Shown piece after piece: positions 22,580 through 34,795 of a DNA stretch of 64,000 bases (the first letter of the stretch is position 1; each line of letters opens with the position of its first letter). Below the pieces are notes generated by a model. The model had not been told where the DNA came from, did not search any database, and was given only the letters and a program-made list of their open reading frames with translations. This stretch comes from Hemerocallis citrina (Eukaryota; Streptophyta; Magnoliopsida; Asparagales; Asphodelaceae): assembly GCA_017893485.1 (NCBI GenBank), contig CM030362.1:178002166-178066165 (forward strand). The letters run 5' to 3'. The translations under genes and the position numbers were made by a program.

Positions 22580-22935
22580 TCAGTACCAGTCGACTAATAC
22601 GGAAGTAAGTCGACTGTCCAGAAGGGAAGATTCCATGATTTTAAGAAAATAAACTAAGTGTTATAAGTTGACTTATAGAAGTCATAAGTCGACTTACCAG
22701 AGAATATAAGTTGACTTATAAAAGTCATAAGTCGACTTACTAGAGAATATAAGTCGACTTAAAAGTCATAAGTCGACTTACCAGAGAGAAACTCCAGAAA
22801 TCTTTAAGAAAATATTCTAAGTGTGCCAGTCGACTGAAAATGGTCTAAGTCGACTGTCCAGAACGAATTTTCAAGGAAACTAAAGATCATAGCAGCCGGG
22901 TCGTACCAGTCGACTGAAAGGTCATGCCAGTCGAC
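22580..22935. repeat. Paired GTCGAC palindromes in the TR-GAG 5' LTR
   Basis: Six pairs of (a/c)agtcgact(g/t) or its one-base variants, each pair 19-21 bp start to start. They sit within the proposed leader intron. The 3' LTR has a shorter set (17975, 18032/18052, 18112/18133). Confidence 0.85.
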
Positions 22936-24261
22936 TGTCGGCCTACAGACTGCATAGTTTTTGGTTGTGCACAATCAACCAATACATAGATTTACTTTAC
23001 AAAACGAAATCTCTAAAAAGTATATTTTTGATATGATCAAATACAACTTATAGGATATACAAAGATCCATATAAACCAATCAAAAACCGCTTGAATTGAT
23101 AAAAATAACTTTTTGATGAAATTCTACAGAATAAAACATAAATTGTGCATATAATCAAAATAGGGTTTTCTTAAAATAATTTACTGATCGCTGAAATAGT
23201 TCGTATTCAGATCCAAACCATCTGATTATTAAAAACTCAATAAAAATCCCAATTTGGGTGTATTTCCTCAATCTCAACTAAATTCTAAACTCTCCAATTT
23301 TCATGTCAAGATCTCTTGGTTCATAACTCTTCCATTCAATTATCTCAAAAATATGAATTTCTACCACAACTCATAACCAAAATCCAATTTGTAATCACCA
23401 GATCCAATTGTTCATCCATCCAATCCCTTATTGTCATAATCATACTCAAATCCTAAACATGCTTTCAAGCAATAAGAATTTATCAACCAAGATCTACTAA
23501 ACGTTCATAGATTTCACCTATATAATACAACAACAACCATTGCATCGTTCTCATACAAAATACACTAAATAAACAAACATGTCAAACAAACAAAAAAACA
23601 ATCGTTTACATAAATCAAACCACAAAACAACGTTCATATCACTCACCTTAGAAATGAAGAGATCCAACAAGAAAGCCTCTCTTTTTTAGAGATCCAAAAT
23701 CCTCCTCTTGATCCTCCCGAAATCACAAAATATAATGTTGTGCAGCGAATGACGGCTGCACACCCACTTATATAGGCCGGAAATAATGATTTAGGGTTTT
23801 AGAAATGCATTTGCAAAATAGTCCTTCCATGATATAACTTTACACATATAGTTCTATTCTTCAAAACTCAATAAAAAATCATTTAAATTAGGATTTAAAA
23901 GTAAAACATACTCATTAATCTCAACCGGTACTGTTCAAAACGTCCAGAAAATAGATGTTGCATTTTAACCCCTAAAAACGACAAATTTGCAAAAAGGTCA
24001 TTCTTTTCTCAAAATTTGCAAATAGATCAAATTAATTTCAGAAAAATCTGGAAAAATAATAAATAAATCCAAAATATTAAATAATGATTTTTTATGAAGA
24101 AAACTTGACTTTGAACTTCTCAAGAAACTATTTACACGTGTTTTGCACGTGTAAAAAGATGCATTTTTCTGAAAATATTTATTAAATCTCCAAAAAAAAT
24201 CATTTTAATTCATTTTCAAATATTTAAAATAATATTTGAAAATACGGGGTTCTATAGTAAT

Positions 24262-24940
24262 AGAGATGGAGGTGATAGAGGCATTGTAGCCTCGTAGGTG
24301 GTTGCGAACAGAAAGCGAAGTGGAGGTGGTGATTATGATGGAGGAAGATGCAGTGGTGTCGGTGATATGGGTAAAATTTGGAGCCACGTGGTCTCAACAT
24401 GCATCTCAAAGCTTATGGGGGCAGTACAGTAATTTTACAACAACAACATGCCTACTAGAAGAATATAGGCCGTCTTTAGGCCCATTAGTCCAACTAGATC
24501 CAACAATTATGGCTTACTTGCAGCCTAAGAAGAAGGGTATTTCCAGCCCATTACAGTATTCAGTCAAATCCCCCAAATCATGGATTAAACGTTAATTCTA
24601 TCCCTTTACTATGATAATTAGTAACCAAATATTAAAAATATGCATTTCTAATCTATCATTTGCAACTGATTTGTAGCCTATAAATACCCTACACCCTCAT
24701 TCAGTTAAAGGTAATCACTATTTTATCCACTTAAGAACCCTAAACATCATTATGAATGACTTGAGCGTCAAAGGATCTTATGCCGAAGCCACCTCTGGGG
24801 TGAGATTTTTGCAGTTTCTCAACCATTTCTAGCCCTCCATATCCAAATCCAGATTCTGATTGACGGTCCAAATCAATACTTTATCCCTCAATAAAAGAAC
24901 TCATTATCTAATAGCTCTCACACCAAAATTAGCAACAACA
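24262..24940 (+). mobile_element. 5' LTR fragment of a second Tat-lineage gypsy element
   Basis: Contains TATAAATA (about 24680), a 'tgacttgagcgtcaaaggatcttatgcc' segment resembling Tat U5, and a CA end at 24940 followed by a PBS. The left border could not be placed, because part of 24262-24600 may be older host DNA. Confidence 0.55.
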
Positions 24941-24942
24941 AA

Positions 24943-24960
24943 ATTAGTGTCGTCTATGGG
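24943..24960 (+). promoter_or_regulatory. Degraded primer-binding site (tRNA-Arg-like, Tat type)
   Basis: 'attagtgtcgtctatggg' differs at a few positions from the 'attggcgccgtctgtggg' that follows Tat-lineage 5' LTRs. Confidence 0.6.
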
Positions 24961-25005
24961 AAAACTATAGAACTGCCTCTCCGATCATATCCATCGCCTT
25001 CTACC

Positions 25006-28000
25006 ATGCCTTGGAGAAGAAAGCAGACATCAACATCTACCAACCGTCAGGGCTATCCGCATCCCCTACTGTCGCAGCCTCCTCTCAGCGGGGCAAAGAT
25101 AGCAGCCTCCCAACATCATTGTCCCAAACCCCGATCGATTGAGAACCAAGAGTTGGTCCGCACCTCAACCCATTCCTCGGTGCCTCGTGAGCAGTCAGGC
25201 CTCCGTAGACCTTCGCCAGTGCCTTGATGAAATACTCCTAAGATGGTGGTTCCCGTTTGGATTCCCATTTGGAATTCCATGGAAGCAGAGGAGTCCTTCA
25301 CCCCGGTGACAAACCGTACGCCCTCTCTGCGGGAATGAAGATGCCAGAGGATCCCAACTTCAGTCGGTTAGCAAGCTCCCAGGAATAATAGAGAAGAGGA
25401 GGTACACGTGACCCTGATTGAGTTTTGAAACATTTCTAACCAAGTCCTTAGGGCCCTCCAAGGTTCCTCGAATAGGGAACGCCAGATGAGTGGTTCACTC
25501 CCCAAGACTAATCAAGAAGAAGAATCTCACAAGTCAACTCGATCCGAGGGACGAGAATGTAGTACCCTAGATAAGTCATTGAATCACTGATACCGTTCAA
25601 TGGCTCCAGTGTAAACTCCCTGCGAGGTGACACTGAAATGAGTGTATCATTCAGTGGCATGCGGCTGAGACTGAGCGAGTCGGCATTGGGAAATACATTT
25701 ATAATACCCTAGATGTGCATAGTTTTAATAATTTAATATAGTGGGCTTAAGAATTAGTTATGGGTTATTAATGAATAATTAAAGGGATAATGTGGGCTTT
25801 AATGGGCATATATATATATATAATTGAAAATTGAAAATTCTATAAAGGGTTATTTGCCCAATGTATCACAGGCATGTCATCTCATCAATTGCTCATATAC
25901 TAAATGAGCAAGTTGCTCATAACCCTTTTACACATATCTATATATAATGTAGCATGCATGCATATGTTGGTGTATGCTCTAGAGGCCAGTTGTGTATTGA
26001 CATTACTAGTTTACATTGCATGACATTTATTTTCCTATTGAGGCATTTTATTTATTATGAATTAAATGAATATAATAAAGTCTTTAGAATAGTAAGTTCA
26101 ATGTCATGGGATATCAAGTGCATGACTTGATTGTGAGATCCTATTGGCTGAAATTAGAACATTATTCTTAAATGTCCCTAGTCAAGTATTATTGTAAATT
26201 AGGACAACGGTAATACATAGAGACTAGTGTGTGCGTCGACCGATGACCATTCTCACTAGTCATGGATATGAGATATCAAGTCTTCACATTGGTACATATT
26301 AGAGTAATAATGTACTGGACTGACCCACCATAGGAACGATGCATGGATCGTTACGTGAGTGTCATAAGCGGCTCTCACAGTCATCATGATGTACGTAGTC
26401 ATTTGACTTAAAGTCACTATGGTTCCCTACATGAGAAGTTATATGTTTTAATGCCGTTAAATGTTGCCTGTAATAAGGTGATTATAAAGTCGACTATTGA
26501 ATATACTATAAATCATGCAGAAGGATGTGAGTGACTTAGAAATGATTTGTCCCTCCTACGTAACAGGAGTGATATCTACAGGCCCATTGATTGAGTGAGA
26601 CTGTAAAATGCATGGTCATGCTCAAATAAGTCAATATGAGATATTGACCTCATTTGTTTTAGTAAGTCTACTTGGACATCAAGAAACCAAAGATTGAACT
26701 ATACAAGGGTGACACACTCTATGCATTGTGATAAATTAAGATATCTGGACAAAAAGACTACACTACATGGTAATATTAGTCACGGATAGGTTATGTCAAA
26801 TCACTGGCATTCCCGTTACTTGAGTAGAAGTGATGTATTGCTAGATATCACTCACTGTTTGTAACACTAGAATAAGATTTTAGGATTACTGTCAATGTAA
26901 TGGGAACTTACAAGGTCACACACTTAGAATAAATCAAAATTGAGATTTAAATTCATGAGATGAATTTAATTGGGAATCCTAGTACCACGGTGAAGCTGAC
27001 CCCACAAATCACATAGAGAGTTTCAAAACTCTCATGATGATCCAGAGAGACTCTGATGCACTACTATGTAAAACTTTCCCAGCTACCCTGAAGAGATCTG
27101 CACAGGATTGATACTCCTGCACCCTTAAAGGGTATGTCTCCTCATTCGATCACCTCGAAGAACTCTTCCTTACACACTTCGTCATCAGCCACTGAACTAA
27201 GAACACGAGTGCTTCCCTATTGAGTTGAAGCAGAGGGCAAGGGAACCCCTCAAGGACTTTGTCAAATGCTTCACGGCTGATTCTAGGTCTATCCTCACCC
27301 TTGACCCGCTGGTAGCGGCTGCCGCCTTCCGGTTCAATGTCCGCAACACCTACCTCAAAGTGTCATTAGCCAAGTAGCCTCCTCGGGACTTCTCTAAGCT
27401 ATTGCGTAGGTGTCAGAAATACACCAGGGCCGAGGAGGATCTTCATCCTTAGACCAAAGTGAGCCATCATCCGAAAACAAATGAAGGAGTGCAAATGAGG
27501 AGGGGCCCAAGAAATCCTATAAGGATGGGTCCCTGCTTTTGGCTAAGCTACGGGACCCCTCTCTGAGAGGAATTCCAGACAAATTCACACATTTCATGAC
27601 AAATCTGGTATAATGGTTGTTCTCTACTAAGGTATTTCATAAGAGAGTGGATTACTGGTATGAAGTAAGGTGCCCCGAAGGTCTAAAGCTAGCTCTTTAG
27701 TTGATCTTTATCCTACATGCAAAGAATAGTGAATACTCTGCTTGTCTTCTTCCACTCCTCGCTTGAACAAGTTAGCCCCGCTTAATACTAGTGTATCAAC
27801 AGTCCTTATGGAAATCGAGGTGGATGGGCTACTCTATCCCCCTCCTAGGATGAACCCAACAAATAGGAGAATGGATAAGACCTGATGGTGCCGATTCCAA
27901 AAGGACCATGACCACGACACAGAGGAATGTCGAGCCCTCAAAATGAGATCTAAACTTTTATTCGCCGCAGTCACCTAGCCAAGTACACCCCAAAAAACAA
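25006..28000 (+). pseudogene. gag of the second Tat element (interrupted)
   Basis: The N-terminal part (25006-25557) is a serine/proline-rich region in broken frames. After the insertion, capsid motifs resume at about 26985: DPTNHIESFKTLMMIQRDSD, ALLCKTFPATLK, YVSSFDHLEELFLTHFV, LKDFVKCF. A nucleocapsid-like motif CRFQKDHDHDTEECRALK is at about 27890-27945. These match the Tat Gag order. Several stops (for example in CTLKG...SH*) show it is dead. Confidence 0.7.
25560..26986. mobile_element. LTR-like insertion inside the Tat gag, unclassified
   Basis: Non-coding, LTR-like sequence with a purine/pyrimidine texture unlike gag. The direct repeat TAGTACC occurs at both ends (25560-25566 and 26980-26986), which could be a duplication or the remains of LTR ends. 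A (TA)8 run lies at about 25807-25822. I could not fix TG/CA borders, so whether it is a solo LTR is open. Confidence 0.4.
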
Positions 28001-28139
28001 GGTTGAGCCTGCACCGTCTAGAGGGGCATGGAGAAATATATCAAGACCCAAGACTTCAAACCTTTTTCCATTCTCCATTCCATCCATGGAGGCCCAATGA
28101 CCCCCCCCCCCCCCCACACACACAGATACACAGACACAG

Positions 28140-28300
28140 ATCTTGAAGGCGACCAAGACTTTCACTGCGATGCACTGGTGATCAACCTCTCCATTATGAA
28201 CCATGAGGTATGCCGCATCGTGGTAGATAATAAAAGCTCGGTTAACAATGAACATCAGCATTCTATAAGCTTCTGAAGTCCTTAAGATCTTCAGGGATCA
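28140..28300 (+). pseudogene. Retropepsin remnant of the Tat element
   Basis: HCDALVINLSIMNHEVCRIVVDNKSS matches the Tat protease block '..ALVVTL.I..HEV.RILVDNGSS'. The active-site triplet D-x-G has become D-N-K. Upstream is a long C run (28099-28114). Confidence 0.6.
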
Positions 28301-28929
28301 TTTGAAACCCTCCAGGTACACCTTCCAGAGTTCTCCAGGGTTTCGGTCCAAATCGAAGGAATTTTCACACTTGATGTCACGATCGACAAAGTCCCTACTA
28401 TCCAGATTGAAGCCATGGAATTCATGGTTGTGTATTTGTCTGGTTGCCTACAATGTCATTCTCGGTTGTTCCGATCTCGCGGTCCTCCACACTGTAGCTT
28501 TGGCATTTCACATGAAGATGAAATTCCCCAAGCCCGTTGGAGTGGGAGAAATCAAGAGAAGTCAAGAAGTTGTTCGCACATGTTACACGACTAAACTGGG
28601 GGCTCTGTCCTCCAATTCGAAGCCTTGGAGAAGGCATCGTGGGTTTCGGTTCTTTCACTTGAAGCCTTAAAATTCCCTCAAGAAAGGAATCAGGTTGTTT
28701 CCAATGAGCTAGAGGAAATCCACTTCTCCTCCGGAGACCAGTCAAAATGTTTCCAAGTTAGCTAAGCCCTCTCCCACCAAGTCAAAGAAAAACTTGTTAG
28801 TTGCATCAGAGAGAATCGAGACTTGTTTCCTTGGACTACCGCGGACATGTAGGGCATCTTCAAAGACTTGATCATGCATTGCATAAGTGTGAACTTAAAC
28901 GTCAATCTGATCCAACAAAAGCGCTGCAA

Positions 28930-29705
28930 GTTTGCTCCTGATAGGCAACAAGAGGTTAAAGAAGAGGTCGAAAACTCATGGCTGCTCGCTTCATTCAGGA
29001 AGTCAGCTATCTCAAATGGTTGGACAATGTCGTCATGGTGAAGAAGGCTAATGTCAAGTGGAGAGTTTGCATCGACTTCACTAAATTGAATAAAGCATGT
29101 CTGAAGGACCCCTTTCATCTTCCTAACATCAACGTCTTGATTGATGCCACGTCCAAACATGAGCTTCTAAGCTTCATGGATGCTTTCTTGGGGTACAACC
29201 ATATCCAAATGTTCCCTCCTGACATCCCAAACACATTTTTCATCACCGATCAAGGCTGCTACTCCATTCGGTTCAAGCCGTTCGGGCTAAAGAATGTAGG
29301 AGCCACTTACCAACGACTGGTGAATAAAGTCTTCAAAGATCAGATCAGTTGAAATATGGAAGTTTATGTGGACAATATGCTTGTAAAAAATCTTAAGAGG
29401 GATGACCATGCATCTGATTTCTATGAGGCTTTCGGTGTCCTGCGGAAGCACAACATGAAGCTAAAACCCTTGAAGTGCGCCTTTGGGGTCTCCTCGGGGA
29501 AATTTTAGGAATTCATGGTTAGTTAAAGGGGCATTGAGGACAATTCGGAGAAAATCTGAGCCATACTTGACTTATCTCTCCTATCCAATACAAAGGAGAT
29601 CCAGAAACTCACGGGGCACTTCGCCGCCATTGGTCGGTTCCTCTCAAAATACAGAGAGAAGTGCCTCCCCTTCTTTAAAGCCCTCCGAGGATCAAATGAC
29701 TTTGA
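28930..29705 (+). pseudogene. Reverse transcriptase (Ty3/gypsy, Tat) remnant
   Basis: The plus-strand frame gives AARFIQEVSYLKWLDNVVMVKK, WRVCIDFTKLNKACLKDPF, SFMDAFLGYNHIQMFP and SIRFKPFGLKNVGATYQRLVN, the fingers and palm of gypsy RT. A TGA at 29350 breaks the frame before VYVDN (29365-29376), where the catalytic YVDD has lost its second aspartate. It continues LKPLKCAFGV, LTGHFAAIGRFL and FFKALRG (connection and start of RNase H) before the hAT insertion. Confidence 0.85.
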
Positions 29706-30299
29706 GTAGGGAGCATTTGGGTCGATCGGGTAGGGCTGGGCCCAAACCACCCGGGTTGGCTTGTGTTTCAGGTGGGCTTGGGTCAGGTTGGGCCATTAAC
29801 CGAGCCAAGCTGGGCCGGGTTGGGAAGGTAGAAAGTCGATCCGGGTCGACCCGCAAACCCGTATCAGGCTGGGCCGGGTCGCAGGTTGGCCCGAGTTTTT
29901 CATGATTTAATTTTTTTAAAATCCCAATTATTTTTTTAAAAAAAGTACAACAAGTATAAGAGTGGAACAAAATTATATATGTTATTCATTTCAACAACTA
30001 TGAAAATTTTACAATTTTTTTACATACAAATACATGTAATAAAAACCGAAAAAAACTTACAAATTTCTTTAATTACATGTTTAAGGAGATAATCTAGAGT
30101 TCGAGATAGCCTATAGGTAGATTGAAGAGATGGCATTGGACTACTGACTTACACTTCTAGTTAACCTAAACCTAGAATCTCATCCCCCTAAATTCCCTAG
30201 TATTGTTGTTGATCTTCAGGCGAGTTGCTTCCACTCGTTGATGTGTCGATCGCTTTTCATTGTGTCATGTCTACAGCCTTCATCCAATCTTCAGTGCAG

Positions 30300-32820
30300 A
30301 CTAGCATCTCCAACGAATCCGACTTCAATCAATTCCTGTAATATGTTAGAACCTTGCCACTTGTAGAAAAAATTACTTTCTAAAGCAACTGTAGAGACAA
30401 GAGAAATTAGTAGATCTCTAGCCATATGTGAAAGAATAGGAAAAAGATTTTCATGTTCTTTCTACCATTGTAGCAGTTCAATCTTAGTACTAGAACTCTC
30501 ACTATCTTGTTGATTATAGAAATTTATGTCATAGGTTTTTTTGATTGAATATGAGCAAGTAAATTACTAGTGGTATCTTCTAATATACTCTTACCCTTAC
30601 CTCTAGAAGTAAAAAAAGAATAAGTAACTATATTAGTTGTACTACTAGATGCAAAAGTTCCAACATAATAATTACACAAGTTATTCAATGTCGATTCAAA
30701 GCTAACTAAAAATTCATTACAATCATATTCAGAATCATCTCCAAGTAAAGTAAAAAGAATTTCAATCAAACTCCTCGTACCCGTTAATTTGATACAATGA
30801 TCCATAATAGTAGCAATACAATACAACACAGGAGGAGGATTAAAATACTTCAAAAGTTTAGTATAAGTGGGAACAACAATACGGCTAATGTATTGGTCCG
30901 AAATCGTGTCTTGAAAAGTTTGCATCATAGTAATTATTGAAATAAAAATACTACTAGAAGTAGAATCATAAGATTTAGAAAACTTCACAGTTTTTTTTTG
31001 AAGGATAAGGTGGAGTATGGCCACCCTGTTTCATTAATAAGGAGTTAATAAAACAAACTCAGAGTACTGAGCCAAGTACAATAACCTACGTAACAACAAA
31101 AGAACATAAAACCACCTCAAAACATGGAGGGTGGAGCACAAAACGGTACAAACCAACATATAACAAACAAAATATATCTAATCATCCACTCCCCCAACAA
31201 AACCCTGGGATGGTGGGGACACAAATCTGACTGGCCTAGAAGCTTCCTCAGTTTAACGTCGGCCCAATCTCTACATCATCATCATCATATTCCTCCACCT
31301 GGAAGATGCTTGCTATTTGCCCTCTAGGTCCTGTAGCTGCCACATTTGCCCAAAAAGAGATAAGATGCATAATGTGAGTCAAATTACTAGAAATATTATT
31401 ACATGTCCTACAGAAGTTCCAATTATTCCTGTCTAGCCAAAGTCCCCAGGTCGTAGCGGTGACAGCGATAAACCAAGCTTCTCTCATCGTTCGTCTCTCC
31501 GTAGCGAACTTTGGTCCTACCCACAGATCCTCATACTTTCTCGGATACTCAGACGTCCCCAGGGCACTAAGAACCTCCACTAGGACTGCTTGACTCCTGG
31601 GACATTCAAGAAAAAGGTGGTCTTTAGTTTTCGGGATAGCATTGCAAAACCCACATGTAGGGTCCAAATTCGGTTGACATTTTGCTAGGTTCTCTCTAGT
31701 CAATATAGCGTCAGTGAGCACTAGCCAGAGGAACGCTTTAACTTTCAACGGGTTTTCTCCTTCCACACTACTCCCGACCAACACGGGCTACATCCTCAAA
31801 AGTGAATGCGGTTATAAAGGGTTTTCCTTTGGCTACATCCCCTAGCTAGAGGAAAATTTCTTACTTTCAATTTTAAAAGGTTCCAAAAATCTTAACAAAG
31901 ATTCGGCAAATAACCATGATTAAGGAGCCATCTAAAAAAAATTCATGTTTTTTGCAATTCGAAAATCGTTTATAATATCTTTGTATTGAGTAACAACATT
32001 TAGTAAATCGAAAGTAGAGTTTCATCGGTGTTTAACGTTCTTAGAAAATTTTCTAAAAAGTATTCTCATAAGTTTACACAATTCTTTAAATTCTTGAAGC
32101 ATAGTATCACTCAAAGCAATAAAATGTACTTAATTTCTAATTGCATTTATATATGGATCAGCTACTTTCAATGTATCTTATACACATAAACTTAAAATAT
32201 GACATGCATATCTAACATGAAAATTTTCATTACATAGATAAGCTAATTGTGTTTTTAATGTACTAATCGAAGCATTCTTGTTAGATGTATTATCAAAACT
32301 AATACTAAAATTTTTATCACGAATTTGAAATAAATCACAAACTTCTAAAATACGTGTTACGATAACCATACCACTATGGAGATACGACAAAGCGACAATT
32401 AATATGGTTTTCTTTTAAATCATCCAATCACAATCAATACAATCATCCAATCACAACCAATGACAAGTTATGCTCATCATCAGAATATTGTGACGATATT
32501 TCTAACAATCGAAAGTTAACGATACTCTATAAGTCAAAGAATACAATAGTGCAATTAAAGCATCTCTCATTTCGTTGTAAAGTATAAAACAATCGGCCTT
32601 GAGTGTGTTTTTAGGATTTTTAAAAAAAATGTGGATTTAGTGCTTTTTGGTTAAATGTCTTTACATTCCTACTCTCGGAATAGGAAAAAGGTAGCTCATC
32701 CTTAATAGCTAGTTTGTCCATTTTCCACCGAATAATTTTGGGATCATAGAGTTGATTTTTTGTTGTAATTGTTGGTCTTGTACAAGTGTGGGGTGTACGT
32801 TTAAAATGTGTCATTTAATT
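30300..32820 (-). pseudogene. hAT transposase, fragmented
   Basis: In minus-strand order: KDELPFSYSESRNVKTFN (about 32700, start of the core), VCDLFQIRDKNFSISFDNTSNKN and FHVRYACHILSLCV (32178-32390, RNase H-like core), a frame-broken middle (31860-32170), KLLKYFNPPPVLYCIATIMDHCIKL (about 30800), and a dimerisation segment LVSTVALESNFFYKW (about 30380-30410) corresponding to 'PVSTVASESAFS'. This order is that of RICESLEEPER-type hAT transposases. Numerous stops and the LINE insertion make it non-functional. Confidence 0.8.
30991..31788 (-). mobile_element. 5'-truncated LINE insertion inside the hAT transposase
   Basis: A minus-strand frame (31784-31248) reads VKAFLWLVLTDAILTRENLAKCQP..CGFCNA..KTKDHLFLECPRSQAV, the zinc-binding C-terminal domain (zf-RVT) of plant LINE RTs, then an acidic tail. 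On the minus strand the insert ends in an A9 tail (T9 at 30991-30999). Only the last ~0.8 kb is present, typical of aborted target-primed reverse transcription. Flanking target duplication not seen. Confidence 0.8.
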
Positions 32821-33919
32821 GTACCAGTTCTTTCACCCTTCTTTCATTTGTAACTTTTGTTACAAGTTTTATAATCTTATGTCATATACTACGATTCTCC
32901 TCATCAGGGATAAAGTCATAAAATTTGTGCCAATCACTAATTTTTACTCTAATTTTTCAACTATAAGTGGGTTGTGCGGATTCGGTTTCATGTGTTTGTG
33001 TCACTAGTATGCATTTTTTGTTCTATGTCGTGTGGAGGAACATCGTGAGAACCTATGTTAAGCATAGGTTCATATTCGGGCTCTAATTGTGGGACTATTG
33101 GAGGCCGACTAAGACGAACTAGTGGAATCTTGTCTACTTTGGCTACAGTCTCTACCTCATGATCTAGACATGATAAATGGTTTGTAGTAGTAGTGTATGT
33201 AAAAAAAAATGATTTCTAGTGTACTGGTGTATGCGGCAATACAGAACAATATAGGAGGTATATGTTGAAAAAAAAAATTTAAAAAACAATAGGAGGGTTG
33301 AGAGAGAGAGAGAGAAGCGAAAAACCAACAAAGAAATATGATCAAAAAAATTAAAGCTACAAAAAAATGAGAGGATTGAGAAATTTTGAGGCTGTACTTC
33401 GCAAATAATCGTATATAGAAATGAGAGAGAAAATAATAGTAGAAGTAACCGTAGTCGATGGAGTTTGTAGTAGACGTAGTCACATAGTCATAGAAAAAGA
33501 GAGAGAGCTTCTTTGATGAGAGAGTTTGTAGTAGACTTAGTTGAGAGTGTTGAATCAACATGAATACAATACGATCGAAATTGTTCACTTCTTTGTTGTT
33601 TGCTTTTTTGTTGAATGAACTTGATGGAAATGAGTAGTAGTACTAGTAGAGAGAGTAAGAGAGTAAGGAGTGAAAGATTTTGATTGAAGTTAGGGTTTTA
33701 TAGACAAAAACCACCCAAACAAATCCAAAAACTCCAAAAAAATAAAAAACAGCAACAAAGCCAGTAGCATCAGTAGCCAAGCAATGGTTGACTCGCGCGG
33801 CTCGACAGTTCGACTCGTGTTGGGCGAACATCTCTCAGCCCATGGGTTGGCGGGCAGGTTCGGCTTTTTTTGCGACTTGGCGGGTCGGGTTGAGCGGGTA
33901 AGTAAGGGGAAGCACAACA

Positions 33920-34790
33920 AGAGGCCTTCAAATAACTCAAGGCGTATCTAACCAACCCCCCATTCCTAAGTAAGCCAAGATAGAGGAAGTACTTTACCTC
34001 TATCTGACCACTACGGATCAGACCCTCAGTGCTATCTTGGTAAGGGAGGACGACAAAGTCCAAAAGCAAATCAACTACATCAACAAGGTACTCCACGATG
34101 TTGAACTCCATTACACCAATATGGAGAAGATGGCATATGCTTTGATAATGGCTACCAGGAAGATCCGCCTTTACTTCCAGGCTCACACGGTCTCATCCTC
34201 ACCGACCAACAACTCAAGCAAATACTTCACAAGTTGGAGAACTCTTAGCAACTCATGAAGTGGTCCATCGAGCTGAGACAGCACGACATCAACTATCGGC
34301 CGATGATGGCCATCAAGGCCCAAGCCTTACGAATTCATCATAGAAAGTACTATCCCAGATCCCCCCCCAAAGGTAAGCAAAGATTCTTCAGTTTTGAGTG
34401 TCTAATTTGATGACTCCTCATGCATCAAATGGAGCAGAGCCGGCGTCATCTTGCTCGGCCTAGACGAGTTCACTCTCTAATATTCGCTTCGTCTCAATTT
34501 CCAAGCCTCCAACGATGAGGCTGAATATGATGGGCTGATTATCGGGCTCCTCTTGGCTCGAAAAGCAGGGCCCTTAAATGTCAATGTGCTCAGTGACTCT
34601 CGGTTGGTGGTAAATCAAATCCAAGGAGAATATGAGGCTAGGGATGACCGCATGATCAAGTACGTGTATTACGTTAAGAAACTCATGGCTACATTTTGAA
34701 AGGCGAAATTCACCCACATCCCTCGCGAGGAGAACGAGCAAGCAAACGTTCTTTCTAAGTTAGCATTCTCTTCGTTTGAAGGGCTCCACA
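33920..34790 (+). pseudogene. Dual RNase H region of the Tat element
   Basis: LKAYLTNPPFLSKP and LSAILVREDDKVQKQINYINK, LHDVELHYTNMEKMAYALI form the RT-linked RNase H. A second module follows: SNDEAEYDGLIIGLLLARKAG, VLSDSRLVVNQIQGEYEARD and FTHIPREENEQANVLSKLA, an archaeal-type RNase H (RVT_3 family). Stops and frame changes separate the pieces. Confidence 0.75.
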
Positions 34791-34795
34791 AAACC

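Larger units (their letters stand above)
16729..24256 (-). mobile_element. Complete TR-GAG-type LTR retrotransposon (Gag only), 7.5 kb
   Basis: Two same-orientation terminal repeats (16729-19445 and 21315-24256) bound a 1.87-kb interior with PBS, gag and PPT. Flanking 5-bp duplications GTAAT (16724-16728, 24257-24261) match exactly, so the element is a single intact insertion. In its own orientation the LTRs run TGTAGAACCCCG...CGGGGCGCTACA. There is no protease, RT, RNase H or integrase, so movement would need enzymes supplied by another gypsy element. A solo LTR of the same family sits at 50919-53743. Confidence 0.93.
21315..24256 (-). repeat. 5' LTR of the TR-GAG element (2942 bp)
   Basis: In element sense it starts TATAGAACCCCG (was TGTAG) at 24256 and ends GGGGCGCTACA at 21315. 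A TATATAAG box is at 23774-23767, a short exon follows, and a donor CTAAG|GTGAGT (exon end 23647) can pair with an acceptor GTTACAG (ends 21601), giving a 2046-nt leader intron that would bring the cap close to gag. Confidence 0.92.
29717..33908 (-). mobile_element. hAT-superfamily DNA transposon inserted in Tat pol, decayed
   Basis: It splits the Tat RNase H between FFKALRGSNDFE and QQEAFK. Both ends are rich in 'gggttgggc/cgggtcgg' motifs as in plant hAT (RICESLEEPER-like) elements. The repeat gggagca / ggggaagca on the two sides may be the decayed 8-bp duplication. Borders are approximate, to within about 10 bp. The transposase lies on the minus strand in pieces. Confidence 0.65.
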
